NCBI RefSeq assembly: GCF_030159795.1
Contig: NZ_BSND01000004.1
Span: 124,001 to 188,000 of the forward strand
DNA: 64,000 nt
Reading direction: 5' to 3'
Source: Methylophaga thalassica
GTDB lineage: Bacteria > Pseudomonadota > Gammaproteobacteria > Nitrosococcales > Methylophagaceae
Shown here: piece after piece, positions 30,601 to 38,839 of the stretch
Position numbering within the stretch: the stretch's first letter is position 1
Layout: every line of letters begins with the position of its first letter
Notes under the pieces: model-generated
Database searches by the model: none
Seen by the model: only the letters and a program-made list of their open reading frames with translations
What the model was told of the DNA's origin: nothing
Program-made: the position numbers and the translations under genes

Positions 30601-30798
30601 CGGTGTGGCTACCGTTTCCGCCACGGTTTCGGCTGTTGCGCCAGGGTAAGTAGCGGAGACTTGTATGGTCGGTGGTGCTACTTGTGGGTATTGCTCAATC
30701 GGTAAACTCAGGTAAGCCATGTAGCCAATAATGACAACGATGATGGAGAGTACCGAAGCAAAAATAGGCCTATCAATAAAGAATTTTGGGAAATTCAC
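27628..30798 (-). CDS. RND multidrug efflux pump (AcrB/MexB type)
   Basis: An intact 1056-residue inner-membrane pump of the HAE1 class. N-terminal FFIDRPIFASVLSIIVVIIG, the TM4 Asp pair in GIVVDDAIVIVENMERN, the docking and porter phrases shared with AcrB, and C-terminal GLASKNAILIVEFARELERQ are all present. It should drive drug/proton antiport with the adaptor upstream (6 bp away) and the channel downstream (overlapping). It is a close paralogue of the interrupted pump at 6.2-9.4 kb and could compensate for its loss. Confidence 0.95.
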   Translation of the reverse strand: MNFPKFFIDRPIFASVLSIIVVIIGYMAYLSLPIEQYPQVAPPTIQVSATYPGATAETVAETVATPIEQEVNGVEGMLYMYSQSSADGSMTLTVTFELGTDLDTAQVLVQNRVAIAEAKLPQSVRALGVTTKKNSPDLMIVINLSSPDGTYDQNYLANYGVLNIRDRIRRIDGVGEVPVYGASDYAMRIWLKPDLLQSYDIAAGDVISAIRSQNVQVASGTLNRAPQPDQNYYEYIIQTQGRLTTPEEFGEVIVKASDDGRIVRLRDVARIELAAQEYITKGYLGGKQAVALPIFQRPGTNAIETANQIKAEMEDIAADFPPGMTYEFAYNPTDFIEQSVDAVKMTVYEAVFLVVIVILVFLQTWRAAIIPIVAIPVSLIGTFAVMSAIGFSLNNLTLFGLVLAIGIVVDDAIVIVENMERNLRNGLSPRESAPKTMDEVGSALIAMGLVLVAVFLPTLFLEGISGEFYQAFGITIAVATMISVAVSLTLSPALAAILMKSHDKDKPEKPVKWYRSPVKAFFNGFNRGMEGLSARYGWFVGKTIRMGLIMLVIYAGLMTLTAFQFNRVPTGFIPTQDQGSLIVAITLPDGASFNATDKVVQAVTDQMLSVPGVKNAVGFTGFSGATRTIQSNAAVIFTPLEPFEDRIAKGIKYQTILSDMRAVAAGFKEAKVAVFERPPVPGIGSAGGFKMMLQDRGGRGLKVLEQAATDMAAAANSPDSPATTAVYSFFNTNNPQIYLDIDRNKAERLNVPVADVFEALEVFIGSVYVNDFNYLGRTFRVTAQAEAEDRLTVDDALRIRVRSTNGDMVPLGSFATVRDTSGPSRVPRYNLYPAAGVMGSSADGFSSGQTLDAMEDLAAKILPDGIGYEWTEIAYQEKATGDTAALAFLLAVVFVFLLLAAQYESWALPFSIILIVPMCLLSAITGVYLAKMDNNILTQIGLVVLVGLASKNAILIVEFARELERQGRSVWDAAVEAARLRLRPILMTSFAFILGVVPMAIAQGAGAEMRQALGVAVFSGMLGVTFFGLIFTPVFYVICRRVALHFKPEKTTGETS

Positions 30799-30804
30799 AG
30801 TCGC

Positions 30805-31980
30805 TTATTCCTTATTAGTGTTTGTCGTGTTCGTTGTTTCATCAGAAGCTTGCTTGCCTAAAACATTGATAGGTTTCCACTCAAGCTCGACCACATTCGG
30901 TGTCACTTCCTGCCCACTGGCTTGTATACGTTGAATGCCATTCACCACCACTTTTTCATTACCGGTTAAACCTGTGCTGACCACAATCAGATCATTTTCA
31001 AGTAAATTACCGACAGTGACATACTGACGTTTGATGGCATTATTCTCATCAATGAGATAAACAAACTTTTTATCCTGATCCGTATTGATAGCATTTTCAG
31101 GTACCAATACGGCGTCGTAATTGGCACGGCCCAGCAAGCGAGCACGGCCAAACAGTCCGGGATAAATAATCCCTTCATCATTATTTACCGTCGCAGTCGC
31201 CTGGATAGTGCCTGTGGCACTATCGACCACATTGTCGACGAAGTGCATGGTGCCTTCGTGGTAGAACTTATCTTCGTCCATCAATTTGATATAGATAGGA
31301 TTAGGGCTGGAATCACTACTTGGGCGTTGGCCTGCACGATCAAGACGGATGTATTTCAATAAATCGCCTTGTGAACCTTCGAAACGGAAGTGGATAGGAT
31401 TGGTGCTAACGATACGGGTCAAAATGGTCTGGTTTTCTTCGACCATATTGCCAACATCAACATAGCTATCACTAATTTTACCGTCGATAGGAGAGGTCAC
31501 TTCAGTAAAGCCTAACTGGAGCTTGGCATTGTTTAATGAGGCTTCGGTAATCTGAAGCTCCTGGAAACGTCTGTCGACTTCTTCTTGCGAAATTGCATTG
31601 GACTCACGTAATAGATGGGCACGATCCAATTCCTTTTTAGCGAGCTCATATTGAGCCTGAATTTGCCTTAACTCATAACGAAAAGGACGCGGGTCAATCA
31701 CGTACAACACATCACCTTTTTTAACTTGCTGACCATCTTTAAACTTTTTCTCGATAAGGTAGCCAGTGACACGGGCCCGTAAATTGACGTTGCTAATGGC
31801 TTCAAAGCGACCTGTAAACTCATCCCAATCCGTCAGTTTGTGTTGAAGCGGAATGGCAACATCGACTTCAGCAGGCTTGGCTTGCTGTTGTGGTGCCTGA
31901 CTCTCTGGCTCAGAGCAGGCAACCAGCATCAGGGAAAAAGCAGAAAGCAGTGTTAAAGGAATGGCTCGCATGATAAACAT
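30805..31980 (-). CDS. RND efflux periplasmic adaptor lipoprotein
   Basis: A 391-residue AcrA-type adaptor with lipobox MLVAC (Cys22), so it is anchored to the inner membrane by lipid. The lipoyl half-motif GYLIEKKFKDGQQVKKGDVL is followed by a coiled-coil hairpin and TSPIDGKISDS, then the barrel and membrane-proximal domains. The ATG 9 bases inside (31971) has slightly better RBS spacing and may be the true start. It is first of the second efflux operon and divergent from an OmpR-type two-component system across 178 bp. Confidence 0.93.
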   Translation of the reverse strand: MFIMRAIPLTLLSAFSLMLVACSEPESQAPQQQAKPAEVDVAIPLQHKLTDWDEFTGRFEAISNVNLRARVTGYLIEKKFKDGQQVKKGDVLYVIDPRPFRYELRQIQAQYELAKKELDRAHLLRESNAISQEEVDRRFQELQITEASLNNAKLQLGFTEVTSPIDGKISDSYVDVGNMVEENQTILTRIVSTNPIHFRFEGSQGDLLKYIRLDRAGQRPSSDSSPNPIYIKLMDEDKFYHEGTMHFVDNVVDSATGTIQATATVNNDEGIIYPGLFGRARLLGRANYDAVLVPENAINTDQDKKFVYLIDENNAIKRQYVTVGNLLENDLIVVSTGLTGNEKVVVNGIQRIQASGQEVTPNVVELEWKPINVLGKQASDETTNTTNTNKE

Positions 31981-32100
31981 CTCTATATAAATAAATTCAA
32001 TCAGGTTGTTTGCTTAAGCAACAAAAGGCGAATATATACACCTTGATGTGTAATTTTCATCAAGTCTAAGTGGCTATTGTTAGCCCTACATTAGGCTGAT

Positions 32101-32117
32101 CTTAATGTTCACTTAAT
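32101..32117. promoter_or_regulatory. PmrA/QseB-type box
   Basis: CTTAATGTTCACTTAAT is a direct repeat of CTTAAT separated by 5 bases. It fits the half-site pattern YTTAAK-N5-YTTAAK bound by PmrA/BasR-class regulators. It lies 42 bp before the response-regulator gene and about 120 bp from the divergent efflux operon, so it could serve autoregulation and pump control. Binding is inferred. Confidence 0.65.
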
Positions 32118-32158
32118 GTTATTAACCATAATAAGTGTGTAATTCTTAGGAATCATCT

Positions 32159-32821
32159 ATGTATATTTTACTGGTTGAAGACAATGACATTGTCGGTGAT
32201 GGCATTAAACAAGGTCTGGAAACGCTCGGTCACAGCACTGACTGGGTGACAGACGCTAATACCGCCAATCAGGCCATTCAACATGTCGATTACGATGTGG
32301 TGATTCTTGATCTATCACTGCCAGATTACGATGGTATGACATTACTCACCAACTGGCGTCAGAATAAGATATTGATTCCTGTGCTTATCCTCACGGCACG
32401 TGACGCCATACCAGACAGAGTGACTGGATTATCAGCCGGGGCGGATGACTACCTCACTAAACCTTTTGACTTTGATGAGTTGGTGGCTCGGCTGCAATCC
32501 ATCACCCGTCGCATCGCTGGTCGGGCAGACAACGTTATCACCTTTGCCCATATCAGCTATAACCCCACTAAGGGGGAAGTTAAAGCTAACGGTCTGCCGG
32601 TGAAATTATCCAAAAGTGAATTGATTGTACTGGAAGCCTTAATGCACCAACCAGGTAAAGTTGTTAATACAGACCAACTTCAGGACAGACTTTATGGCTG
32701 GGCTGAAGGTGTGGCAAGTAATGCCGTCGCCGTGCATATACACAATCTGCGTAAGAAACTCGGTACCGATCTGATATGTACTGAACGTCGCTTAGGCTAC
32801 TTTTTGGCCGTTGATAAATAA
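32159..32821 (+). CDS. OmpR-family response regulator (PmrA/QseB-like)
   Basis: A 220-residue regulator with receiver D51 (VVILDLSLPDYDG), Lys in DYLTKPFDFDEL, and a C-terminal winged helix (residues ~125-218) ending in RRLGYFL. The subgroup resembles PmrA/QseB/TctD. Its stop overlaps the kinase start (TAATG). The divergent efflux operon and the PmrA-like box in between make that pump a likely target. Confidence 0.94.
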   Translation: MYILLVEDNDIVGDGIKQGLETLGHSTDWVTDANTANQAIQHVDYDVVILDLSLPDYDGMTLLTNWRQNKILIPVLILTARDAIPDRVTGLSAGADDYLTKPFDFDELVARLQSITRRIAGRADNVITFAHISYNPTKGEVKANGLPVKLSKSELIVLEALMHQPGKVVNTDQLQDRLYGWAEGVASNAVAVHIHNLRKKLGTDLICTERRLGYFLAVDK

Positions 32822-34194
32822 TGAAAGGCAGCTTAAGAAATAAGTTATTAATCTCAGTACTGCTGGTCACGGGTATTTTATGTCTGGCTATCGGTCCGTT
32901 TATGTATCACACCATCAAAAGTGATGTGAAAGAGATTTTGGATGACCGCCTGGCTGCATCAGCAAAAATGCTGTCTCACATAGTGCACCAATATGATGTG
33001 AAAAATGAAAAACCATCATCGTCACTGACTAATGAACTCATACAACAGATTGAACAAAATAAAGATAATACTGAGGTTATTGTGTGTAATGTCACACGCA
33101 TCGATGGTGAATTAATTATTAGCACAGAAGACGGTAATCAGGACGTGCTGACTTCTGTGAAAGATGGTTACAGCTTTATTCGTGACAATGGCACCATCTG
33201 GCGTGTATTCAAACTGACCGAACATGGTATTTCAGTCACCACTGCTGAGAAGCTGGATAAACGCCGTCAGCTCTTCAATATTGTATTAATTGGAGTACTT
33301 ATTCCCTGGATTCTGGCTGTTCTGACCTTAATTATCTCCCTGTATTTTATTATCCAGCGTGTCTTTAAACCGATGACACAGCTACAGGATCATTTTGATA
33401 AACACACGGGTAACAGTTTAACGCCAATAGAAATTGAGGATGTGCCGAGTGAAGTTAAAGGTGTGATTGCCGGCTTTAACGCCTTACTCGCCAGAGTCAA
33501 AGCGGTGCTGGAGAGCGAGCGCCGTTTTACCGCAGATGCAGCTCATGAGCTGAGAACACCACTGGCGGGTATTACTACACAGCTTCAAGTGGCCATGCTC
33601 AAACAAGGTGAAACCGTTGATAACAATCTCAAGCAAGCGAACCTGGCCGTCAAACAGCTAACGGAATTGCTGGATCAGTTATTAATGCTGGCAAGACTGG
33701 ATGCCGAGCAAATGGCGTCCATTACTGTCAGCAGTTCGGCGAGTGAGATTACCGCAAAAGCGCTAATGCCACTGCAGGATATGATTCAAGAAAATCAGAT
33801 CCAGATTCACAAAATTATTCATAGTGAACAGGACTTGTTGCTACCACAGGAGTTAGTAGCGGTGGCGATTAGAAACGTGATCAAAAATGCCATTCAATTT
33901 TCTTCAGCGGAACAATCGGTGTCTATTCTGGTGACTGAGCAACCAGACTTTGTCACCTGGCAGATCACCGATGAAGCAGGGGGCATCAATCCCGACTTAT
34001 TACCCAATGTGACCAACCGCTTTGTACATGACAAGAAAAAAGGTAATTTCGGTTTGGGATTAAGTATTACGAAAGCCGTCATTGATATCCTGAATGGTAA
34101 ATTGACCATCAGTAATACAAAAGCAGGATTACGTGTCGATATTTCATTGCCATATTCCAGCCATGAGCTCAACTCAGAGCAAACACTCAACTAG
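32821..34194 (+). CDS. Sensor histidine kinase (QseC/PmrB-like)
   Basis: A 457-residue two-TM kinase: TM1 ~10-30, a ~120-residue periplasmic sensor, TM2 ~153-178, HAMP-like linker, HisKA with H242 (FTADAAHELRTPLAGI), HATPase with the N box RNVIKNAIQFS and the G box in NFGLGLSITKAV. Translation is coupled to the regulator upstream. A lipoprotein gene follows 6 bp later in the same direction. Confidence 0.93.
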   Translation: MKGSLRNKLLISVLLVTGILCLAIGPFMYHTIKSDVKEILDDRLAASAKMLSHIVHQYDVKNEKPSSSLTNELIQQIEQNKDNTEVIVCNVTRIDGELIISTEDGNQDVLTSVKDGYSFIRDNGTIWRVFKLTEHGISVTTAEKLDKRRQLFNIVLIGVLIPWILAVLTLIISLYFIIQRVFKPMTQLQDHFDKHTGNSLTPIEIEDVPSEVKGVIAGFNALLARVKAVLESERRFTADAAHELRTPLAGITTQLQVAMLKQGETVDNNLKQANLAVKQLTELLDQLLMLARLDAEQMASITVSSSASEITAKALMPLQDMIQENQIQIHKIIHSEQDLLLPQELVAVAIRNVIKNAIQFSSAEQSVSILVTEQPDFVTWQITDEAGGINPDLLPNVTNRFVHDKKKGNFGLGLSITKAVIDILNGKLTISNTKAGLRVDISLPYSSHELNSEQTLN

Positions 34195-34200
34195 CTATTT

Positions 34201-34746
34201 ATGATGAATAACAGCTTAAAAGCAATGTGTATTTTGTTGGTTTCGGTGTTTTCACTAAGCGCCTGTACAACAAAAGATTGGCGAACAGCCAGCCGTGAAT
34301 CAGCCGGTATTGCAGCCGATCCGGCGACACAGAAACAAGCCATTATTGAAGTCTATGCCGCGGATGCCTTTAGCTGGCGCGGCTGGTTTGCCGTGCATAC
34401 CTGGATTGCCATAAAACCAGAAAATGCAGCAAGTTATACGGTCTATGAAGTGGTTGGCTGGCGTGTAAAGCGAGGTTTACCAGCATTACGGGAATATCAA
34501 ACCACCACACCTGACACCTATTGGTATGGCGCCAGACCGGAAAAAATCTTATCTCTGCATGGGCAGAAAGCCGCCGAGCTGATCCCCAAAATCAAAACGG
34601 CGGTATCGCATTATCCTTGGGCTAATGACTACACTTTATTTCCCGGCCCTAACAGCAATACCTTCCCAGCCTGGGTGGGGTTACAAGTCAAAGAGCTGGG
34701 CTTAAAAATGCCATTTCGGGCTATCGGTAGTGGTTACGCAGATTAA
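34201..34746 (+). CDS. DUF3750-family lipoprotein
   Basis: A 181-residue protein with lipobox SLSAC (residues 18-22). The body shows WRGWFAVHTWIAIKP, Y-x-VYEVVGW and a Pro-Gly-Pro-Asn-Ser-Asn-Thr-Phe segment, matching the DUF3750 family of unknown function. It follows the kinase gene by 6 bp, so probably shares its operon. Its stop overlaps the convergent amidohydrolase stop by 3 bases. Confidence 0.8.
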   Translation: MMNNSLKAMCILLVSVFSLSACTTKDWRTASRESAGIAADPATQKQAIIEVYAADAFSWRGWFAVHTWIAIKPENAASYTVYEVVGWRVKRGLPALREYQTTTPDTYWYGARPEKILSLHGQKAAELIPKIKTAVSHYPWANDYTLFPGPNSNTFPAWVGLQVKELGLKMPFRAIGSGYAD

Positions 34747-35744
34747 TCAGCCGTCTTTTTAGGTAATAGAGCTAAAAAGTTATCATGAGCAATGGCTTTA
34801 GCCACATCGGCGGGTAAGGCATCCAATACCGGATCAAAGCCATGCATAATTTTACCCAGGTTATCAAAGCTACCGACCACATCACTACCAATCACAAAGC
34901 GGCTTGGGTACTGTTCTAACAACGCCAGCCATTTAGCACGAGGCTGACCTTTTTCATTTAATAAATAGGGTTCAATCATCGTCCATGACAAATCAATGGT
35001 CAGATTATCGTATTTAGCTAATAGCTCTTGCAGAAGCGGTCGGATAAAGTCCAGCTCCTCCTGATGACGATGTAACTCTTTACTGGTGCCAGCATGGGCC
35101 CAGATAAACTTCACGTCAGGATTCTTTTTTAAAGCATCCTCTAACTCTTCTAAATACAAAGGGTTACGCTCACGTTTTGAGGTGATATTACTGTGCAATA
35201 ACACCGGTAAATCATACTCAGCAGCCAACTTATAGACTTTCATCATCGCTTCACTATTGGCACGGGGTGCACTGCCGTGAATCAATGCCGTTAAATCATC
35301 ATGGCGGGTAAAGACTTCGCCAATGCCTTGCCAAAAGCCGGGATTTAATTCTAAAGCACGACGTATATGATTCACCGAGTTTTTATCGTCGGGATTAAAA
35401 CCAGACAAAAATGGAATAAAGCGTTTTTGTTGTTCGGGGTTGAGTGATTCTATGGCAGCGTGTAATTCAAAGTCGGTAGCGCTGTACCAATAAATAGCTG
35501 CGTCATCACCGGCATAATAACGGGGCTTTTTGGGTTCATTTTCATGCCATGTTTTCGCAACCGGAATCCCCATAATCACCGCTTGCGTAATATCACTTTC
35601 ATCCATGGCCTTCAGTAAGGCCGGCATGCCATCTGTTTCCTGGAAAAAGTCGACGTAGTGTAAATGTGCGTCGATGTAATCACGAGCTGACACAAGCTGA
35701 CTGGTCAGCAGTAAAGAAAAAGCGAGTCCTGTTTTTAACGTCAT
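34743..35744 (-). CDS. Exported amidohydrolase-family protein
   Basis: A 333-residue TIM-barrel protein with an N-terminal signal peptide (MTLKTGLAFSLLLTSQLVSA). The metal-site motif DAHLHYVDF (His-x-His) follows the leader; later ligands are HSNITSKRE, IWAHAGTSKE and GSDVVGSF. This is the amidohydrolase_2 layout (aminocarboxymuconate decarboxylase-like). Being exported is unusual for the family. Substrate unknown. Confidence 0.82.
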   Translation of the reverse strand: MTLKTGLAFSLLLTSQLVSARDYIDAHLHYVDFFQETDGMPALLKAMDESDITQAVIMGIPVAKTWHENEPKKPRYYAGDDAAIYWYSATDFELHAAIESLNPEQQKRFIPFLSGFNPDDKNSVNHIRRALELNPGFWQGIGEVFTRHDDLTALIHGSAPRANSEAMMKVYKLAAEYDLPVLLHSNITSKRERNPLYLEELEDALKKNPDVKFIWAHAGTSKELHRHQEELDFIRPLLQELLAKYDNLTIDLSWTMIEPYLLNEKGQPRAKWLALLEQYPSRFVIGSDVVGSFDNLGKIMHGFDPVLDALPADVAKAIAHDNFLALLPKKTAD

Positions 35745-35899
35745 TGTTAAGTGTATTTTTATTATTAAAGGTATTCAGAGTGTCATTTCAGCCGAGAGTT
35801 CACATGGCTATTCAGGCAGGCATAATGCCATAGATATACTGATAAGTGTTTCCTGATAATAAGCCATGATAGGCTTACCCTGACGATAAAACATGGAGT

Positions 35900-36367
35900 A
35901 TGACTGCTGTGCAGACCAATATTAAAAACTACTTAGCGGTAACAACGACTATTGCCAGTTCAGGCCAGCCTGCAGTCAATGAGTTTGAGCAAATTGCAGA
36001 GCAAGGTTATCAAGTCATTATCAATCTGGCGATGCCCGATTCCAGTTCAGCTATTGCAGATGAAGGCCATATTGTCACCAGCTTAGGCATGACCTATGTT
36101 CATATCCCCGTACCCTTTGATGCCCCTAAACAGAGCCATTTAATCCAATTCTTTAATGTCATGGCCGGACTTTCGGATAGAAAAATCTGGGTTCACTGTG
36201 CGTTGAACTACCGGGCATCCGCATTTTTGTATCTTTATCTGCGTATCATTGAACAACTTCCTGAGCATGAAGCCAAGCAAGCAATGCTGCCATCGTGGCA
36301 ACCCAATGAAACCTGGTCTACGTTTATCACTCAATCTGAAACAATGCTGTTAGAAGCGGTAAAATAG
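35900..36367 (+). CDS. Protein tyrosine phosphatase-like family protein
   Basis: A 155-residue protein with the fold hallmarks of DUF442/dual-specificity-like phosphatases: ASSGQPAVNEFEQIAEQGYQ, INLAMPDSS, and the loop WVHCALNYRASAF. In the loop only four residues separate Cys and Arg, where the classical P-loop is H-C-x5-R, so catalysis should not be assumed. The start is preceded by GGAG. It is monocistronic, with a convergent neighbour 40 bp away. Confidence 0.75.
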   Translation: MTAVQTNIKNYLAVTTTIASSGQPAVNEFEQIAEQGYQVIINLAMPDSSSAIADEGHIVTSLGMTYVHIPVPFDAPKQSHLIQFFNVMAGLSDRKIWVHCALNYRASAFLYLYLRIIEQLPEHEAKQAMLPSWQPNETWSTFITQSETMLLEAVK

Positions 36368-36405
36368 CCCCGGGCTGATACACCGACCCGGAGCCCTGTC
36401 ATGGT

Positions 36406-36879
36406 TTACAAGTTTAAATCACTCAAACTCGGGTGGTCATCTGGTCTTCTGCCTAATGCCCAGTGAAATAAACGGTCGGATTCTTTAATAGGCAAATCAT
36501 TAATGCAGGCAAAACGACGCTGCATTAAGCCTTGCTCATTAAATTCCCAGTTTTCATTACCATATGAGCGAAACCAGTTACCGCTGTCATCATGCCATTC
36601 ATAAGCAAAGCGCACAGCAATACGGTTTTGTTCAAACGCCCACAGTTCTTTTATTAAGCGATAGTCGAGTTCTCTTGACCATTTTTTCTGCAAAAACGCT
36701 CTGACTTGTTCGCGGCCACGTGGAAATTCAGCACGGTTACGCCAAATCGTATCTTCGGTATAAACCTGTGCAACACGATCTGGGTCGCGACTATTCCAGG
36801 CATCTTCAGCCATGCGGACTTTCTGTGTCGCCGAGGCTTCATCAAATGGCGGAAGAGGGGGCTTAATGTCAGTTGTCAT
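36406..36879 (-). CDS. DUF1348 (NTF2-like) protein
   Basis: A 157-residue protein of the SnoaL/NTF2-like DUF1348 family, with characteristic [32 protein letters not shown] and [19 protein letters not shown]. It is a cytoplasmic small alpha/beta fold; substrate unknown. Last gene of the four-gene operon that runs leftward from 38715, 18 bp after the GST gene. Confidence 0.85.
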   Translation of the reverse strand: MTTDIKPPLPPFDEASATQKVRMAEDAWNSRDPDRVAQVYTEDTIWRNRAEFPRGREQVRAFLQKKWSRELDYRLIKELWAFEQNRIAVRFAYEWHDDSGNWFRSYGNENWEFNEQGLMQRRFACINDLPIKESDRLFHWALGRRPDDHPSLSDLNL

Positions 36880-36897
36880 AGTGTTTGTTCTCCAATA

Positions 36898-37509
36898 TTA
36901 GATTTGTAGGTTGATGCCTGGCATGGACACATAGTCTGGTAAAGACTCAAACCGTGCCAGCCAAGCACTGATATTCTGATAGTGACTGAGATTGACCTGG
37001 CCTTCATGAGCCAAGGCCAGATAAGGGTAAATAGCAATATCAGCAATGCTTAACTTGTCAGCGACTAGCCACTGTCTATTGGCTAAATGACGGTCAATGA
37101 TGTTCAACAACTTCGTTGTAGTATCAGTGGCGTGTTTAACGTCGATAGGTCGGCCCATTTTATGGTGCAGACGTAATCTGGCCGGACCATTTTGTAGCTC
37201 ATTCGCGGCTGTAGATAACCAGCTTGTGATCTCGGCTAATAGAATAGGATCCTCAGACCACCATTGTTCACCGCCATACTTTTTAGCCAGATAAACTAAA
37301 ATCGCCTGACTATCACGAACCACCACACCTTGATCATTAATCACAGGTGCCTGCCCAAATGGATTTAATTTCAAAAAATCTTCACTTAACTGTTCAGTCG
37401 TCCCCAAATCTAAATCGTATATTTGATAGTCCAAGCCTAAAAAGCAAAGCATTAGCCTGACTTTATGGCAGTTACCCGATAATGGAATGTTATATAAAAT
37501 CATAATCAA
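36898..37509 (-). CDS. Glutathione S-transferase family protein
   Basis: A 203-residue protein with an N-terminal thioredoxin-like GST domain (NIPLSGNCHKVRLMLCFLG; cis-Pro in FGQAPVINDQ; DSQAILVYLAKKYG) and a C-terminal helical domain with the capping region LSIADIAIYPYLAL. It is likely a cytosolic enzyme for conjugation or reduction of electrophiles. Located between the PPOX-like and DUF1348 genes in one operon. Confidence 0.9.
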   Translation of the reverse strand: MIMILYNIPLSGNCHKVRLMLCFLGLDYQIYDLDLGTTEQLSEDFLKLNPFGQAPVINDQGVVVRDSQAILVYLAKKYGGEQWWSEDPILLAEITSWLSTAANELQNGPARLRLHHKMGRPIDVKHATDTTTKLLNIIDRHLANRQWLVADKLSIADIAIYPYLALAHEGQVNLSHYQNISAWLARFESLPDYVSMPGINLQI

Positions 37510-37558
37510 GACGCTCTTTTAAAGGCTAAATAAAATAGCCTTATCAATTAATTACACG

Positions 37559-38119
37559 CTAATCATCAACTAAAAACTGCGCTATTTCATCCTGCGTATA
37601 ACGCGGCGTAATATACTTTGGGCAATTCCAGTCCATCGCTTGCAGCGTGATAACAATGCCTCGCTCAACAGGGGCCCGAAACTCAGCCACCTCAAGTTGT
37701 TCAACCAGACTGGCATTATCCTGTTCCTGAACCAATTCAGCACGGCCCCATAGTTTCAGCCGGCGTTTTTCGGCATAGTTCATCAAAAATAAACACACCT
37801 TATTATTGCCAAGAATATTACCCACCGTGAGATATTGCCGGTTGCCAGCAAAGTCAGCAAAGCCAATTTGTGTCTCATTCAACACTTTCAGAAAACCTTT
37901 TGGCCCGCCGCGGTGCTGAATATACGGCCAACCATCCTCATTCGTGGTTGCTATATAGAAGCTATCCTGTTGTTCGATAAACTGTTTTACTCGGGCATCA
38001 ATAAATACTTCATCCGTTACACCATGTTCCAGTGTCTGATAAAGCGCGCGACTGCCCATATCAGACTGCACCTGTTTCACATGATCGGTGAACGCGATTT
38101 TGGTAAAGGCTCTGGCCAT
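37559..38119 (-). CDS. Pyridoxamine 5'-phosphate oxidase-like flavoprotein
   Basis: A 186-residue protein of the PPOX-like split-barrel superfamily: FIEQQDSFYIATTNEDGWPY, QHRGGPKGFLKV and ILGNNKVCLFLMNYAEKRR. It probably binds FMN or F420-like cofactor and reduces small molecules; it is not a true PdxH. Preceded by GAGGAG. Second gene of the operon, after the carboxymuconolactone decarboxylase-like gene. Confidence 0.85.
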   Translation of the reverse strand: MARAFTKIAFTDHVKQVQSDMGSRALYQTLEHGVTDEVFIDARVKQFIEQQDSFYIATTNEDGWPYIQHRGGPKGFLKVLNETQIGFADFAGNRQYLTVGNILGNNKVCLFLMNYAEKRRLKLWGRAELVQEQDNASLVEQLEVAEFRAPVERGIVITLQAMDWNCPKYITPRYTQDEIAQFLVDD

Positions 38120-38139
38120 ATTACTCTCCTCAGAATAAC

Positions 38140-38161
38140 TGCCCGGCCAGAAGGCCGGGCA
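38140..38161. other. Strong intergenic hairpin within the operon
   Basis: Perfect 9-bp inverted repeat TGCCCGGCC / GGCCGGGCA with a 4-base loop between the first and second genes of the detoxification operon, 20 bp before the second start. There is no T run, so it is probably an mRNA-stability or processing element rather than a terminator. Confidence 0.55.
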
Positions 38162-38170
38162 CGCTCTGCT

Positions 38171-38715
38171 CTACGCCGCCTGATTCAAATCGACTTTAGG
38201 AAAGTCAATTTCGACACGACTGGCTTTACTCAGAATATCGTTAATAAGTTAATGCCTGTATGGGTAATCACTTCGACAATATCGGCATCAGTAAACCCTG
38301 CATCACGCATTTCCTGTAGTTCAGCGGTCGTCACATCACCTGTGTGCTCAGCTAGTTTGCGTGCAAACTTCACAGCCACAGCGGCTTTCGCATCATGGCT
38401 GTCACCCTGACGGTTGGCGGTAATCTCATCACTGTTGAGTCCGGTTTTACGTCCGATAGCCGTATGCGCTGATAAGCAATAGCTACATTCATTTTTCTGG
38501 GCCAGCGTTAATGCAATTCGCTCACGTGTGGCGGCATCCAAAGAGCCATTGCCAGCAATATGGTGAAACCCCAGAAAGGCTTTCAGTGCATCCGGTGAAT
38601 TGGCAAACACCCGAAGGAAATTCGGCACGATGCCTAATTTTGCTTTAATGGCTGAAAATAATTCGGCTTGTTCGTTATTAGCCATATCGTCTGTGACGGT
38701 AGTGATTCTGCTCAT
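38171..38715 (-). pseudogene. Carboxymuconolactone decarboxylase/AhpD-like gene, frameshifted near the 3' end
   Basis: The frame from 38715 gives 161 residues ending THTGINLLTIF at 38230. It has the AhpD redox motif ECSYCLSAH. In the neighbouring frame the sequence continues NDILSKASRVEIDFPKVDL-NQAA to a stop at 38171, and VEIDFP-VDL is the normal C-terminus of this family. One base appears to be missing around 38238-38242. The active-site part is intact, so the shortened protein may still fold, or this may be a sequencing error. It is the first gene of the operon that also encodes the PPOX-like, GST and DUF1348 proteins, and stands divergent from lysR. Confidence 0.75.
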
Positions 38716-38791
38716 GTTTGTTCTCCTATTGTCAGTAAATAATGCTGTTGTGTTTCCAGCGAGAACATTATTGGCTATTATCAGAAATATA

Positions 38792-38837
38792 ATAATCAGA
38801 CAAATGATTAATTAACTATTGCATAAAGTGGAATAAT
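38792..38837. promoter_or_regulatory. 46-bp block shared with the bufferin promoter
   Basis: This block lies between the divergent lysR gene and the detoxification operon. It matches 43127-43172 at about 36 of 46 positions without gaps, with a core AATGATTAA-2-AACTATT identical in both. Weaker similarity continues to the left (ACATTATT and CAGA landmarks). The same relative place upstream of two leftward operons suggests a common regulator, LysR being the obvious candidate. Confidence 0.6.
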
Positions 38838-38839
38838 AA

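Noticed and set aside
36367-36405. GC-rich inverted repeat between the convergent phosphatase-like and DUF1348 genes
   Set aside because: An 8-bp stem with one mismatch and a 12-base loop, without a T run on either strand; too weak to call a terminator.
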